Positions 34,906-44,677 of a DNA stretch of 64,000 nucleotides are shown here, in pieces. The notes beneath the pieces are model-generated. The model was not told the DNA's origin and did no database searches. It saw nothing but the letters and a program-made list of their open reading frames with translations. The translations under genes were made by a program, and so were the position numbers. How positions within the stretch are numbered: position 1 is the stretch's first letter; every line of letters begins with the position of its first letter. Source of the DNA: Bifidobacterium bombi DSM 19703 (GTDB lineage: Bacteria; Actinomycetota; Actinomycetes; Actinomycetales; Bifidobacteriaceae); contig NZ_ATLK01000002.1 of the NCBI RefSeq assembly GCF_000737845.1, positions 6 through 64,005 of the forward strand. The letters are read 5' to 3'.

Positions 34906-35895
34906 ATGACGCTTAAGTATGAAGAGAACATCGGATCTGGGCCGGAGATGGCCTTCGGAACGCAGGTCAAGGCTGTGGGGTGCGGAATCGTCATGCCTGC
35001 AGGCACCGTGGTGCTCGCCGCCACCCCGATCGGCAATGTGGGCGATGCTTCTCCGCGTCTTGTGGCGCTGCTTGAACGTGCCGACATCGTGGCTGCCGAG
35101 GATACCCGCCGTCTTTACGATCTGGCCAATAGACTTGGGGTCAGGGTGGGCGGCAAGGTGGTAGCCTACCATGACCACAATGAGCGTGGCAAGGCGGATG
35201 GCCTGCTTGATGATGCGGAGCGTGGGGCGACGGTGCTGGTGGTTTCCGATGCGGGCATGCCGACCATCAACGATCCGGGTCTGGCGATCGTGCGCCGGGC
35301 CATAGAACGCGGCATCCCGGTCACATGCGCCCCAGGGCCAAGCGCCGTGCTCGATGCGCTCGCGCTTTCGGGACTGCCGACCGATAGGTTCTGCTATGAG
35401 GGATTCCTGCCGCGCCGCCACGCTGAACGCATCCGTTACCTGCGCACCATGCTGTCTGAACCGCGAACCATCGTATGGTATGAGACCCTGCATCGCATCG
35501 ACGAGTCGATGGCGGACATCCTCGAAGTGTTCGGCTCCGAGCGTCTCATGGCGATGGCACGCGAACTGACCAAGGACCATGAACAGGTTCGGCGTGGCAC
35601 CATCGCACAGATTCGTCAATCCGTTCTTGACGATCCTCCGCGCGGTGAGATCGTGCTCGTCGTCGCAGGGGCGAGCGGTGACGAGACGAGAGCGGCTGGG
35701 GCGGCGATGGAAGTTGGAACGGTTCTCGGCCCTGAAGCGCTCGCCGATTTGGCGTTGGCCCGTGCGCGGGATGAAGGGCTGCGCGTCAAGGACGCCATCG
35801 CTGTGACGGCGCAGGAGCACCCATTGCCGGACGGCTCGCTGCCCAACCGCAAGGAGATATATTCCCAAGTGCTCAGGAAGCAGGGTAAGGCATGA
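34906..35895 (+). CDS. rsmI: 16S rRNA (cytidine 1402-2'-O)-methyltransferase
   Basis: SAM-dependent enzyme of the tetrapyrrole-methylase fold that 2'-O-methylates C1402 in the decoding centre of 16S rRNA. Family motifs: LAATPIGNVGDASPR, AAEDTRRLYDL, VVSDAGMPTINDPG, and FCYEGFLPRR. The C-terminal RsmI helix-turn-helix includes ALARARDEGLRVKDAI. The start is uncertain: ATG 34906 follows a CATACT -10-like box by 6 bases (possible leaderless mRNA); ATG 34948 and 34993 are in-frame, and the conserved core begins soon after 34993. It stands between GH172 and the zinc-ribbon genes, without an operon partner. Confidence 0.93.
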   Translation: MTLKYEENIGSGPEMAFGTQVKAVGCGIVMPAGTVVLAATPIGNVGDASPRLVALLERADIVAAEDTRRLYDLANRLGVRVGGKVVAYHDHNERGKADGLLDDAERGATVLVVSDAGMPTINDPGLAIVRRAIERGIPVTCAPGPSAVLDALALSGLPTDRFCYEGFLPRRHAERIRYLRTMLSEPRTIVWYETLHRIDESMADILEVFGSERLMAMARELTKDHEQVRRGTIAQIRQSVLDDPPRGEIVLVVAGASGDETRAAGAAMEVGTVLGPEALADLALARARDEGLRVKDAIAVTAQEHPLPDGSLPNRKEIYSQVLRKQGKA

Positions 35896-36095
35896 ATTTA
35901 TGCTTATAAGACAGCCCCCTTTGCCGCCAGCGGCCACAGGTACGCGATGGGCCGTCATGCATCGTCACGATGCGGGGGAACGATAGTGAGGCATCGCCGG
36001 ATTGTCAGAACCTTATGGTTTGCTGAAGGCAATTATCATGCATTTCTATCGATGATAGGGTATTCGTGGTCCATTCTTTCAATGGGGAGTAAAAG

Positions 36096-37237
36096 ATGAA
36101 GATATGCACCGCATGTGGGGCTGGGAATCCTCAGACGGCCGAGTTCTGCGGGCAATGCGGCAGGCATTTCGATGCAGTGCCGCCCGATTCGCTTCAACCG
36201 TCGCAACCGGGTCAAGGTGAGGTTCCGTCTATATTGCCCAACGGGGTTCCGCAAGTTCCGCTTCCGGGCGGGGCGATTGCAGGTGGCTTTGGCGTTGGTG
36301 ACGCTCCTGATGCCGCCGTTCCCTCTTCATCCTCCCCCTTCGCTAAAGGCGGTGCCGACTCGGCTTCTCCGGCGGCGTCGCGACCAGTTTCGGCGCGTAT
36401 TCCTCCGGTCGCTTCGCCTGGACGGGCAGATGGACCGCAGCCGCCGTTCTCTTCTCCGTCGCCGTCCGTGCCTCACTTTGAAACGGACACGCTGATGGCT
36501 TCACGCCCGTCAGTCCCCACGGGTGCTACTGTCAATGGTGGCACCAACGGCGGCGCCAATGGCGCTGCGGGTGCTGCGGGTTCGACCGCCAACATGTTCT
36601 TCGCGTGGTTGCTGGATTCCCTGAAACATCCTTCGGCCATCCAATTTGTTCCTTGGTGGTGGTCCTGCCTGGTCATGTTCGCGGATTCGTTGTCGCTCTC
36701 GCTTGTATGTTTCTTTGCGGCGAACAATGTGCTGGGTTCGGCTGAGCGTGGTGTCAACAATCTTTTGGGGGGCGCCACTGAAATGATGACTGGTGGATGG
36801 ACGTCCGGCCCGCAAATCGAAGCTCCGCGCGTCGGCTTTGCCGGGTTCATACGTTTGTGGATCGCATTCTCAGTAGCCGTCTATGCGTTGGCGCTTATCG
36901 CTTCATCGGCAAAAAGATGTTTGGAAGCGTCGAAACCTTCCAACAGATCCATCATGAATTCGCCAGACTCGGCGTAGTATCGGTCGCTTTCAATCTTGTG
37001 CTGGTGCTGTTCGTGCTGCTTGGAGGGACGGCCTTCGCGTTGGTGCTGCTCATGTTCGAAATCGCGTTGGCTCCGCTCAAGCCCCTCTTCCTTACCGCCC
37101 GTTGCCCCGATAGGCCGAAGCTTGATACATACTGGACTTGGTTGCTTTTCATCCTCGTTGAGGTACTTGCGCTTTTCGTCATGGCCTTGCTTGCTTTGGC
37201 CATAGCGGGGACGGCTGTGTTGCAGGCGTTGCTGTGA
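36096..37237 (+). pseudogene. Zinc-ribbon membrane protein, interrupted by a one-base frameshift
   Basis: The reading from ATG 36096 has an N-terminal zinc ribbon (CTACGAGNPQTAEFCGQCG), a Pro/Ser/Gly-rich linker (about 30-165), then hydrophobic segments. It degenerates after VYALALI at about 36896 and stops at 36977. The -1 frame from there continues naturally as YRFIGKKMFG followed by two long membrane segments, ending at 37237. Adding one T (GCGCTTATCGC to GCGCTTTATCGC at 36895) joins them as ALALYRFIGKKMFG. The full protein would be about 380 residues. It is either a real frameshift or a homopolymer error in the sequence. A second zinc-ribbon membrane protein follows 40 bases later, so the two probably form an operon. 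Function is unknown. Confidence 0.75.
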
Positions 37238-37277
37238 CGATTTCGATTTGGATGTATTTGGACAAAGGGGATATGTG

Positions 37278-38663
37278 ATGAAATGCGTTTACTGCGGTAC
37301 GGATATCGATGCGGATTCCAGATTCTGCACGCATTGCGGTAAGCCGCAGGAGTCGGCTCGTTCGGCTGAGAACGGCAATGCTGATTCCGCTCCAATCGAC
37401 ACCGCTGCGACGACCCCGGTTCCTATGCCCTCGGCTACTTCCGATGGGGAAACCACGTTGATGGATTTCCATGAACCGTCCCCGGTTGCTATGCCCACCT
37501 CAGATCCCACAGCCGTGCTCGCTCCGGTCATCACGCCACAGCCTGCGCAGCCTCAGGCCGGTCTTGGATACGAGGCTTCCAATAGCGCTGATGAAGGGAC
37601 CGTTGCGAGTCCCGAGCATCATGGTCCGTCACGGCGTACCGTCGTCATCTGCTCGGTGGTGGCCGTTGTTGTCGTGCTCCTGGCCGGTGCATACATCGTG
37701 CTGAAAAATTTCGTGTTCACACCGGATAAGATGCTGGAATCCTATGTGAGCGCCGTAGCTGAAGGCAGGTTTGAGTCCGCATCGAAAATGGTTGATCCCG
37801 GGATAGAAAACGATTCGCGGGTGCTGCTTCATGATGATGCCGCCAAGGATGCCAGCAAGCGCATGCAGAACGTGCAGGTCGCTCCTACCCATACCGTGCC
37901 GAATTCGCCTGACCGCGTCGCTGAGGTAAGCTATACCCTCAATGGGGTGAGTCATGAAAAACGGATGATCATGCAGCCTTCGGGCAGGCGGATGCTGTTT
38001 TTCAACTCGTGGAAGATCAACACTCCAATGATCGATACCGTGAACATAGCCGTTCCCGACGCCTTCACCCATGTTGAGGTCAACGGCATCGACGTCAATC
38101 TCGCCAAAGCAGGCATGCATAGGAAGTCGGTGACCGCGCCCGACGTGCCTTCGGGCGATGAAGATGACGTGCTCAAGGATATGACCAGCTACGCTTTGCC
38201 GACGTATCCGGTTGTAGAGACCGCCAAGTTGCCGCAATCCAAATATTTTGAATCGGATTCAGTGAAGTTGGACGGCAAGGATGCGTCGGTGTACCTCGTT
38301 GCACGGGCGACTGCGGCGTTGAAGGACGACCTGTTGGGCCAGGTGCGCAAGCATGTCGATTCATGCGAGGCAAGCAAGGACCTCGCCATGCAGGGTTGTG
38401 CCTTTTCGAATGGCGATTTCCAGAGTTATACCAATGAAGCCGTGACCAACATAACCCGTAGCGTGACCAATGGTTCCGTCAAACTGGATCGGTTCAGCTT
38501 AAGTTCAAGCACGTTCACGACCGAGCCCATTTACTCGCGCATCGCCTATCAGTACCGCTTTACCGAAAACGAGGATTGGAAAGACAGCACGACGACCGAT
38601 TCCGGCTTGGTCAGCGGTAAGTTCAGCATCAAGGACGACAAGCTTACGGTCGATTTCGACTAA
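37278..38663 (+). CDS. Zinc-ribbon, single-pass membrane protein with extracytoplasmic domain
   Basis: A 461-residue protein starting with a zinc ribbon (CVYCGTDIDADSRFCTHCG), a Pro/Ala/Thr-rich cytoplasmic linker, one membrane segment at about 127-149 (VVICSVVAVVVVLLAGAYIV) and a C-terminal extracytoplasmic region of about 310 residues. That region resembles the YvbJ/TcaA-type architecture of Gram-positive surface proteins, in which a zinc ribbon faces the cytoplasm and NTF2-like domains face out; the family match is loose. TcaA-like proteins affect wall-antibiotic response, but no such role can be claimed here. ATG 37278 is supported by AAAGGGG about seven bases upstream. Probably co-transcribed with the frameshifted zinc-ribbon gene before it. 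Confidence 0.8.
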   Translation: MKCVYCGTDIDADSRFCTHCGKPQESARSAENGNADSAPIDTAATTPVPMPSATSDGETTLMDFHEPSPVAMPTSDPTAVLAPVITPQPAQPQAGLGYEASNSADEGTVASPEHHGPSRRTVVICSVVAVVVVLLAGAYIVLKNFVFTPDKMLESYVSAVAEGRFESASKMVDPGIENDSRVLLHDDAAKDASKRMQNVQVAPTHTVPNSPDRVAEVSYTLNGVSHEKRMIMQPSGRRMLFFNSWKINTPMIDTVNIAVPDAFTHVEVNGIDVNLAKAGMHRKSVTAPDVPSGDEDDVLKDMTSYALPTYPVVETAKLPQSKYFESDSVKLDGKDASVYLVARATAALKDDLLGQVRKHVDSCEASKDLAMQGCAFSNGDFQSYTNEAVTNITRSVTNGSVKLDRFSLSSSTFTTEPIYSRIAYQYRFTENEDWKDSTTTDSGLVSGKFSIKDDKLTVDFD

Positions 38664-38838
38664 TTTCACCCGGATTTATTCCTTCGTGGTCCCAAGCGTA
38701 TCTTCGCGCTATTGCGCCTTGCATCTCAGCCCGATACGGCTGTGTGATGGTTCGCATTCGTATTGGTCTGCGCACTTGTCCTCGTGACGACCGGAAAACC
38801 GTGCGTGAATGAGTTCGCGTGAGGCGGCCCTGTCCCGA

Positions 38839-39669
38839 TCAGAAGCAGTACCGAATCGATTCGAAGAATCTGCGGGCCTGAGGTGCGCCTGGCCAACCAC
38901 GGTTCTCGTCCAGGATGTCGAGGCAATCCTGCGGCTTGAAGTGGAAATCCGTCATGAGTGCACAGGCGGTTTCACGCGCCAAGTCACGGTGCCGTCCATT
39001 CCAGTCATCCACGTCATCGGATTCAAGGCCCCGAGCAAGAAGAATGACGTCGCAGGCAGTGCGGGCCGGCGAGGTGACGGCGAGATCTCCGATGCGCCTT
39101 GTCTGCTTCGCGGTGACTTTACGGTCATAGGTGCGTATCGCCCGCCCGCATACCGTCGATCGGTAGTGCGATCGCGAAAGCACGTCGATGAAATCGGGCA
39201 GTTCTCCTCCCAACCAGACCCAAGCTGCCGTGAGGGAGCATGCGGTCGATCGTGATGGCACGAGGTTGGTCATGATGATGCCTCGGCCGAACAGCGTACG
39301 AGCATATCGGGAGAGATAGCACCAGGTGTCGTCCAGTGGGCGTAGGACCCCGCAGCCGTCCAGCAGACGCACGCTCATGGGTCCTGGAAGTCCCCTGGCA
39401 TCAAGCAGGGGTTCCGTTGCCGATGATGGCCTGTCCGTCGATCCGCCACGGTTCTGCCCGGTTGCGGGTGTTTTCTGCGTTCCGATCGGGATGTTACGAA
39501 GGCGTGACCGCGCGTCATCGGAGCGCCGTACGCTTCCTATGCGGGGCGGTCTTCCTGATTGTCGGGGAGAGGCCGGCGGCCTGGTGTCGGGTGGTCTTGT
39601 TCGGGCTAGGGCTTGGGGTTTGGCTTCAAATGTCTGCATCGCCTCGCGCACTGGTTCGACGGTCTGCAT
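38839..39669 (-). CDS. AbiEi-like antitoxin/regulator-type protein, solitary
   Basis: A 276-residue protein. Residues 1-90 are Arg/Pro/Ser-rich and poorly conserved in character. The rest resembles actinobacterial AbiEi-family (type IV antitoxin) proteins: a segment ending TACSLTAAWVWLGGELPDFI, then RTYDRKVTAKQTRRIGDLAVTSPARTACDVILLARG, the typical VTSPARTACD phrase. No AbiEii nucleotidyltransferase toxin gene is next to it, so it is an orphan and may act as a DNA-binding regulator. The start at 39669 is well supported by AAAGGAG six bases upstream; longer readings to 39903 are unlikely. The family assignment is moderate. Confidence 0.65.
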   Translation of the reverse strand: MQTVEPVREAMQTFEAKPQALARTRPPDTRPPASPRQSGRPPRIGSVRRSDDARSRLRNIPIGTQKTPATGQNRGGSTDRPSSATEPLLDARGLPGPMSVRLLDGCGVLRPLDDTWCYLSRYARTLFGRGIIMTNLVPSRSTACSLTAAWVWLGGELPDFIDVLSRSHYRSTVCGRAIRTYDRKVTAKQTRRIGDLAVTSPARTACDVILLARGLESDDVDDWNGRHRDLARETACALMTDFHFKPQDCLDILDENRGWPGAPQARRFFESIRYCF

Positions 39670-39948
39670 AAGAGCTCCTTTCTGTGTTCTCCTACCGTCT
39701 TCGTCAACGGTGCATGGATTCGCTTTTCGTATCCATGGCCGGAATCCTAAGTGGTTTTGCGTTCCAGCGCCAACGCGTATGCGGAAAAAGTGGATATGTG
39801 GGTAACTTCGCAGCGTTGGAAGTGAAAGGTGAATCCATCTGTGAATAACTTGGTCCCGGTCTCGTATTCCCGCGTCGGCCGGGCGATTGATAGAGTTTTC
39901 CACCGTATTTGGGGCTTGCTGTCCCCGCTGGGCCTGATAATCTTACGT

Positions 39949-41810
39949 ATGACTCATATTTTGGTTAACGTCGCTTGGCCTTACGCCAATGGTCCGCGGC
40001 ATATCGGCCATGTTGCCGGTTTTGGCGTCCCCTCGGATGTATATGCGCGCTATGAACGCATGAAAGGCAATGATGTGCTCATGGTTTCCGGGACGGACGA
40101 GCATGGCACCCCCATTCTCGTGGAGGCGGATAAGGAGGGTGTAAGCGCCCAGGAGCTGGCTGACCGTTACAATCGCGTCATCGCCAAAGACCTGTGCGAT
40201 CTGGGCTTGAGCTATGACCTATTCACCCGGACGACCACGGGGAACCATGAGCGGGTTGTGCAGGAGATGTTCCGCCAGTGCATGGTGAACGGGTATATTT
40301 ACAAAGGCACTCAGAAGGTCGCCATCTCACCCTCGACCGGGCGCACGCTGCCCGATCGCTACATCGAGGGGACTTGCCCGATTTGCGGCGCAGACGGAGC
40401 CCGTGGTGACCAGTGCGACAATTGTGGCAACGAGCTTGACCCTGATGAGCTCATCAACCCTGTTTCTAAAATCAACGGTGAAACTCCGCGCTTTGAAGAG
40501 ACCGAGCATTTCTTCCTCGACCTGCCGGCGCTCGCGGAGGCGAATCTGAAGTGGCTTCAGTCACGCGAAGGCTGGCGGACGAACGTCATCAACTTCTCAT
40601 TGGGCTTGTTCAAGGAAGTCAAGCCCCGTGCCATTACGCGCGATATCGACTGGGGCATTCCTGTGCCGGTTGACGGTTGGATTGACAATCCAAACAAAAG
40701 GTTGTACGTCTGGTTTGATGCGGTCATTGGCTATCTTTCGGCGTCCATCGAATGGGCACGTCGGCAAGGGAAGCCTGAGGCTTGGCGCGAATGGTGGAAC
40801 GATTCGAAGTCCCCAGCCTATTACTTCATGGGTAAGGACAACATCACATTCCATTCGCAGATATGGCCTTCCGAGATTCTCGCATATGACGGTGAGGGTT
40901 CTAGGGGTGGTGAATCCGGCCCGCTGGGTCGCCTCAACCTACCGGAGCAAGTGGTGGCCAGCGAGTTCATGACGATGGAGGGCAAGAAGTTCAGCTCATC
41001 CCGAGGGGTCGTCATCTACGTCAAGGATATCCTTGCGCGCTATCCCGTGGACGCTGTGAGATACTACATTTCCGTGGCTGGCCCGGAGACCAGCGACGCC
41101 GACTTCACTTGGCTGAGTTCGTACGCCACAACAATGAGGAATTGGCATCAAGCTGGGGTAATCTCGTCAATCGCGTCGCCAATCTCATTCATCGCAAGTT
41201 CGGTCAGATACCCCCCTTGGATGAAGATTCCATGACGAACGAGGATCGCGCTTTGCTTGAGGAAAGCGCCACCGCGTTCGATGTGGTCGGCGATCTCATC
41301 GAACGCCATCGCCAGAAGGCCGCTTTGCTTGAGGTCATGAGGTTGGTGGGCGACATCAACAAATACATTTCTGCCGCCGAACCTTGGAAGATCAAGGATG
41401 ACGATGCCCGTCTGGGAACGGTGCTCCACACCTGCGCCCAAGCGGTTTCGGACGCGAACCATCTGCTCGCTCCATTCTTGCCCCATTCGGCGCAGAAGGT
41501 ATGGGAGGCCCTCGGTGGAACCGGTACGTTCTCACCATTGCCGCGCATCGAAGAAGTGGAGGATTTGGACAAGCCAGGCTTCAAGTATCCGATCATCACG
41601 GGTGACTACGAACTGGGAAGTACGGTGCATCCGTGGGCCAGCGAGGCGTTGGTGGTCGGTACTGAGGTACCGCAGCCTTCACCGATTTTCGAAAAGATAC
41701 CCGAGGAGGCGGTGGCTGAGGAGCTTGACCGTTTCGAAGCCGATTCGGTCCGCCGTAAGGCCGCCGAGGAGGAACGTCTGCAGGCTGAAAAAGGCAAGCT
41801 CGGCGATTAA
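39949..41810 (+). CDS. metG: Methionyl-tRNA synthetase, with an apparent one-base frameshift
   Basis: Charges tRNA-Met and is essential. The first reading (39949-41235) has the HIGH-type RHIGHVAGF, a zinc-binding [18 protein letters not shown] insert, and the KMSKS-type motif KFSSSRG. At 41110 it leaves the family pattern after DADFTW and soon stops; the -1 frame carries on as [22 protein letters not shown] and the anticodon-binding domain to 41810. Restoring one G (ACTTGGCTGAG to ACTTGGGCTGAG near 41112) joins them into about 620 residues, the expected size. The essential gene must be intact in the cell, so a base-calling error is most likely. ATG 39949 comes 7 bases after GATAAT (leaderless); the longer upstream reading is improbable. 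A terminator is at 42170-42195. Confidence 0.93.
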
Positions 41811-42252
41811 GGTACCTGTAGCAGAGGCGAGCCGTTTTCCATATGCAGGATGCGGTTCGCTCACTGCTGGTTGGGTCGTTATGCCGTCGGAATGCGGGTT
41901 CGTTGTTGTGCAGGCTTCCGCTCTTTCGTGTGTGTTGGCAGGGCGGATTCATGCGATCGTTGGGCCAGTGACTATGACTCGAGTAACCATGGTTCGTGCA
42001 ATCATGACTCATGTGTGCTGAGGTGTAGGTCGGACAGATTGTTTTTCAGCATTTTCCAAGCTTGAGCCATTGTTCCTCCAAGGAATGCCTGATTACAATA
42101 GTCAAGCCGGTGGATAGTTCACAGGCAGTTCCCGTAAGGGACTTTATAATTGAACCCTCTTCTTCTCTTAACCCGGTGCCAACCTCACCGGGTTTCTCTT
42201 TATCCGCTGGAATCCGATACGTCTGTTCCAAGCCATGCGGCACAATGGACAC
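41811..42252. other. Intergenic region after metG
   Basis: Contains CATGACTCATG-like repeated words near 41985-42010 and the terminator hairpin at 42170-42195. No coding sequence was recognised. Confidence 0.45.
42170..42195 (+). terminator. Terminator between metG and the acyltransferase gene
   Basis: AACCCGGTG (42170-42178) pairs with CACCGGGTT (42186-42194) around CCAACCT, followed by TCTCTTTA. Confidence 0.8.
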
Positions 42253-43263
42253 ATGACTTCCAAAGGAAAACCGTCCCCGCGCAGCGCTGTTAGTCCGTTG
42301 AGCGACGAGCAGGTCGAACGTCTCGGTGAGCGGCATCTTCTCGTCGATCCGACCCGGTATTACCCAACGGGGGTAAAGCGCCCAAATCGGGCCGAGATTG
42401 ACGCGCAACATCCCAAGGCCACCGAACGTTTGCTTGAGGGTGCCTCGAAGGTGCTGCGCAACCGCAGCAAGGTCAGGGCCTGGGGCTTGGATCGTGTTCC
42501 GGCCACGGGTCCCTTCATCGCTGCGGCGACCCATGTTTCGATGTACGATGTGTTCGTGCCGATGGTGGCAATGTTCCATATGGGTCGCCGTCCGCGGTAC
42601 ATGGCCAAGGCTGAGCTGACCCGCTGGCCGTTGGTCGGCAAGTGGCTTCAATTGGTGGGCATGCAGCCGGTTCCCCGTCGCAGCGGCAAGGCGAAGATCA
42701 TCGAAGAGGAATCCATAAAAATACTCACCTCCGGCCGTCCCCTGACCATATGGCCTGAGGGCACGCTCACCCGCGACCCTTTGAAATGGCCCATGAGCCT
42801 GAAGGACGGCATAGGCATCATCGCTTTGGAATCCTCGCGTCGTCTGGGGCGTCAGGTGCCGTTGTACTGTACGGCCACATGGGGTGCCGCCAGCATCAAT
42901 CAATGGTTCCCGTGGCCCAGGAAGAACGTGGTCATGTGCTTTGACGAGAGGCTGGACTATTCCGATCTGCTCGTCGGCATGGATGGATGGGGTGAGGAAC
43001 CGCCGATGGAATCTGTGCGTAAGCTTACCGCCCGTGTCCGATTCCGTCTGGAGACCCTCATGGCCGAGATTCGCGGTGAGGAACCGCCCGCCAAAGGGTA
43101 TTGGGACTATCCGACGATGACGCGTGTCCCGCGTCCTCGAGAGCTCGATTCGGCCCTAGGAGCGGGCGGGATGGATTATGCCGCTGCTTGCGATGATGGC
43201 ATGCGTCACCCCGGTGCTGACGGTCCGGCGGGAGGTTTGCCCGATCAGCCCGTTGACATGTAG
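42253..43263 (+). CDS. Lysophospholipid (1-acyl-sn-glycerol-3-phosphate) acyltransferase family protein
   Basis: A PlsC-type membrane-associated acyltransferase that probably makes phosphatidic acid. Motif I is THVSMYD (the HX4D catalytic dyad); RSGKAKIIEEE forms motif II and WPEGTLTRDP is the EGTR-type motif III, near residues 95, 140 and 170. At 336 residues it is longer than typical PlsC because of an acidic/Gly-rich tail after about 280. It is followed about 130 bases later by gpsA, which supplies glycerol 3-phosphate, so the two support one phospholipid pathway. ATG 42253 was chosen, with no clear ribosome binding site; 42235 is possible. Confidence 0.87.
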   Translation: MTSKGKPSPRSAVSPLSDEQVERLGERHLLVDPTRYYPTGVKRPNRAEIDAQHPKATERLLEGASKVLRNRSKVRAWGLDRVPATGPFIAAATHVSMYDVFVPMVAMFHMGRRPRYMAKAELTRWPLVGKWLQLVGMQPVPRRSGKAKIIEEESIKILTSGRPLTIWPEGTLTRDPLKWPMSLKDGIGIIALESSRRLGRQVPLYCTATWGAASINQWFPWPRKNVVMCFDERLDYSDLLVGMDGWGEEPPMESVRKLTARVRFRLETLMAEIRGEEPPAKGYWDYPTMTRVPRPRELDSALGAGGMDYAAACDDGMRHPGADGPAGGLPDQPVDM

Positions 43264-43392
43264 GTTCGTCGGCTCGGTCCCGTCGGGATGGCCGGCGGAT
43301 GTCTGAACGACGATGGAATGTGCATGGTTCGATGTGGCAGGGAAGCGGTGTCGATACCATGGAGGCAAAACAGGAACAAGGTGATTGAAGTT

Positions 43393-44418
43393 ATGGGAAA
43401 TTCTGACAAGCCCCTGCATAGGATAACGGTGCTCGGCGCGGGTGCCTGGGGAACGGCGTTCGCCCAGGTGTTGGCCGATGCCGGCAATGATGTGACTTTA
43501 TGGGCACGCGAACCCGAAATAGTCCGAAGCATCGTGGAGGACCGCCGCAATGTCCAACGTCTGCCCAGCGTCGATCGGCTGCCCGACAACATCACCGCCA
43601 CCGGTGACAGGTCGGCCGCAGTCCGTGATGCCCAGATCGTGGTGGTGGCCATAGCCGCACAATACGCACGTGAGGCTTTGGAGTCCTTCAGGGCAATCCT
43701 GCCGCAGGATGCGATCGTGGTCTCCCTGATGAAGGGCATAGAACGCAGCACCGGCCAACGTATGGATGAGGTTGTGTGCGAGGCGTTGGCGTTGCCTCGG
43801 GAGCGATTCGTAGCGGTGTCAGGGCCGAATCTGAGCAAGGAGGTCGCGGCGCGCGAACCAGGTGCGACCGTGGTGGCCTGTTGCGATATCGAAGTGGCGC
43901 GCAAGGTGGCTAAAGCCTGTTCCACCCCATATTTCAGGGCATTCGTTACTACGGATGTGATCGGAGTCGAGATGTGCGGGTCGCTCAAGAACGTGGTGGC
44001 GCTCGCCGTCGGCATGGTGCACGGTGCCGGATACGGCCAGAACACCGCTGCAATGGTTCAGACCCGTGGACTTGTGGAACTGACGGCTCTAGGCGTGGCT
44101 TCGGGGGCAAGCGCCAAAACATTCCACGGCTTGGCCGGAATAGGTGATCTGATCGCCACATGCGGGTCGCCCTTGAGCCGTAACTATACGTTTGGTGCCA
44201 ACATCGGCCGAGGCATGAGCATGCAAGAGGCGAAGGAACTCAGCAACGGTGTGGCGGAGGGGGTTCCCACCGCCGATGCGGTGGTGCGTATGGGGAAGGA
44301 GCTCCATGTCCCTACACCATTGGCGAGCGGCGTCAATCGTGTGTTGAACGAGGGGTTGTCCTGTAAGCGGATATTCTCCGAACTGCTTGGTTCGGGTCCC
44401 AGTTTCGATGAGGAGTAA
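43393..44418 (+). CDS. gpsA: NAD(P)H-dependent glycerol-3-phosphate dehydrogenase
   Basis: Reduces dihydroxyacetone phosphate to sn-glycerol 3-phosphate for membrane lipid synthesis. The Rossmann loop is ITVLGAGAWGTAFAQVLAD; SGPNLSKEVAAREPGATVVA and the substrate-site VEMCGSLKNVVALAVGM (catalytic Lys) follow; GIGDLIATCGSPLSRNY is the family signature. At 341 residues it has the usual length. The start could be ATG 43393 (AAGGTGA upstream) or GTG 43381 (AGGA upstream). It is placed between the acyltransferase gene and ddl, probably within a loose housekeeping cluster. Confidence 0.94.
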   Translation: MGNSDKPLHRITVLGAGAWGTAFAQVLADAGNDVTLWAREPEIVRSIVEDRRNVQRLPSVDRLPDNITATGDRSAAVRDAQIVVVAIAAQYAREALESFRAILPQDAIVVSLMKGIERSTGQRMDEVVCEALALPRERFVAVSGPNLSKEVAAREPGATVVACCDIEVARKVAKACSTPYFRAFVTTDVIGVEMCGSLKNVVALAVGMVHGAGYGQNTAAMVQTRGLVELTALGVASGASAKTFHGLAGIGDLIATCGSPLSRNYTFGANIGRGMSMQEAKELSNGVAEGVPTADAVVRMGKELHVPTPLASGVNRVLNEGLSCKRIFSELLGSGPSFDEE

Positions 44419-44677
44419 CGGAGGGGATTGCGGGCAGCCCGTTTTTGCTGGGCCCCAGGATGCTGAACGTCTGCACTGCTATACGTCATGGTTGGCTACC
44501 ATGCTGGGCGGATGTTTTCGGATGTTTGATTGTGGTTTCCGACCGGCGCTTGGCTGATTGAAGATGCGCCTTGGTATGGTTGGAGGTAAGGCAGTGTCGG
44601 TGCATGGGCGATCACAAGGTTCGCAGCGGTGGCCAAGTTGCTTCGACACAGGCGCTTGCAGTGCGTTAAGGAGGATT

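Noticed and set aside
36885..36915. Programmed -1 frameshifting at GCAAAAAGA in the zinc-ribbon gene
   Set aside because: The A-run is 13-15 bases after the point where the protein should change frame, and the heptamer does not allow good re-pairing; a missing T explains the data better.
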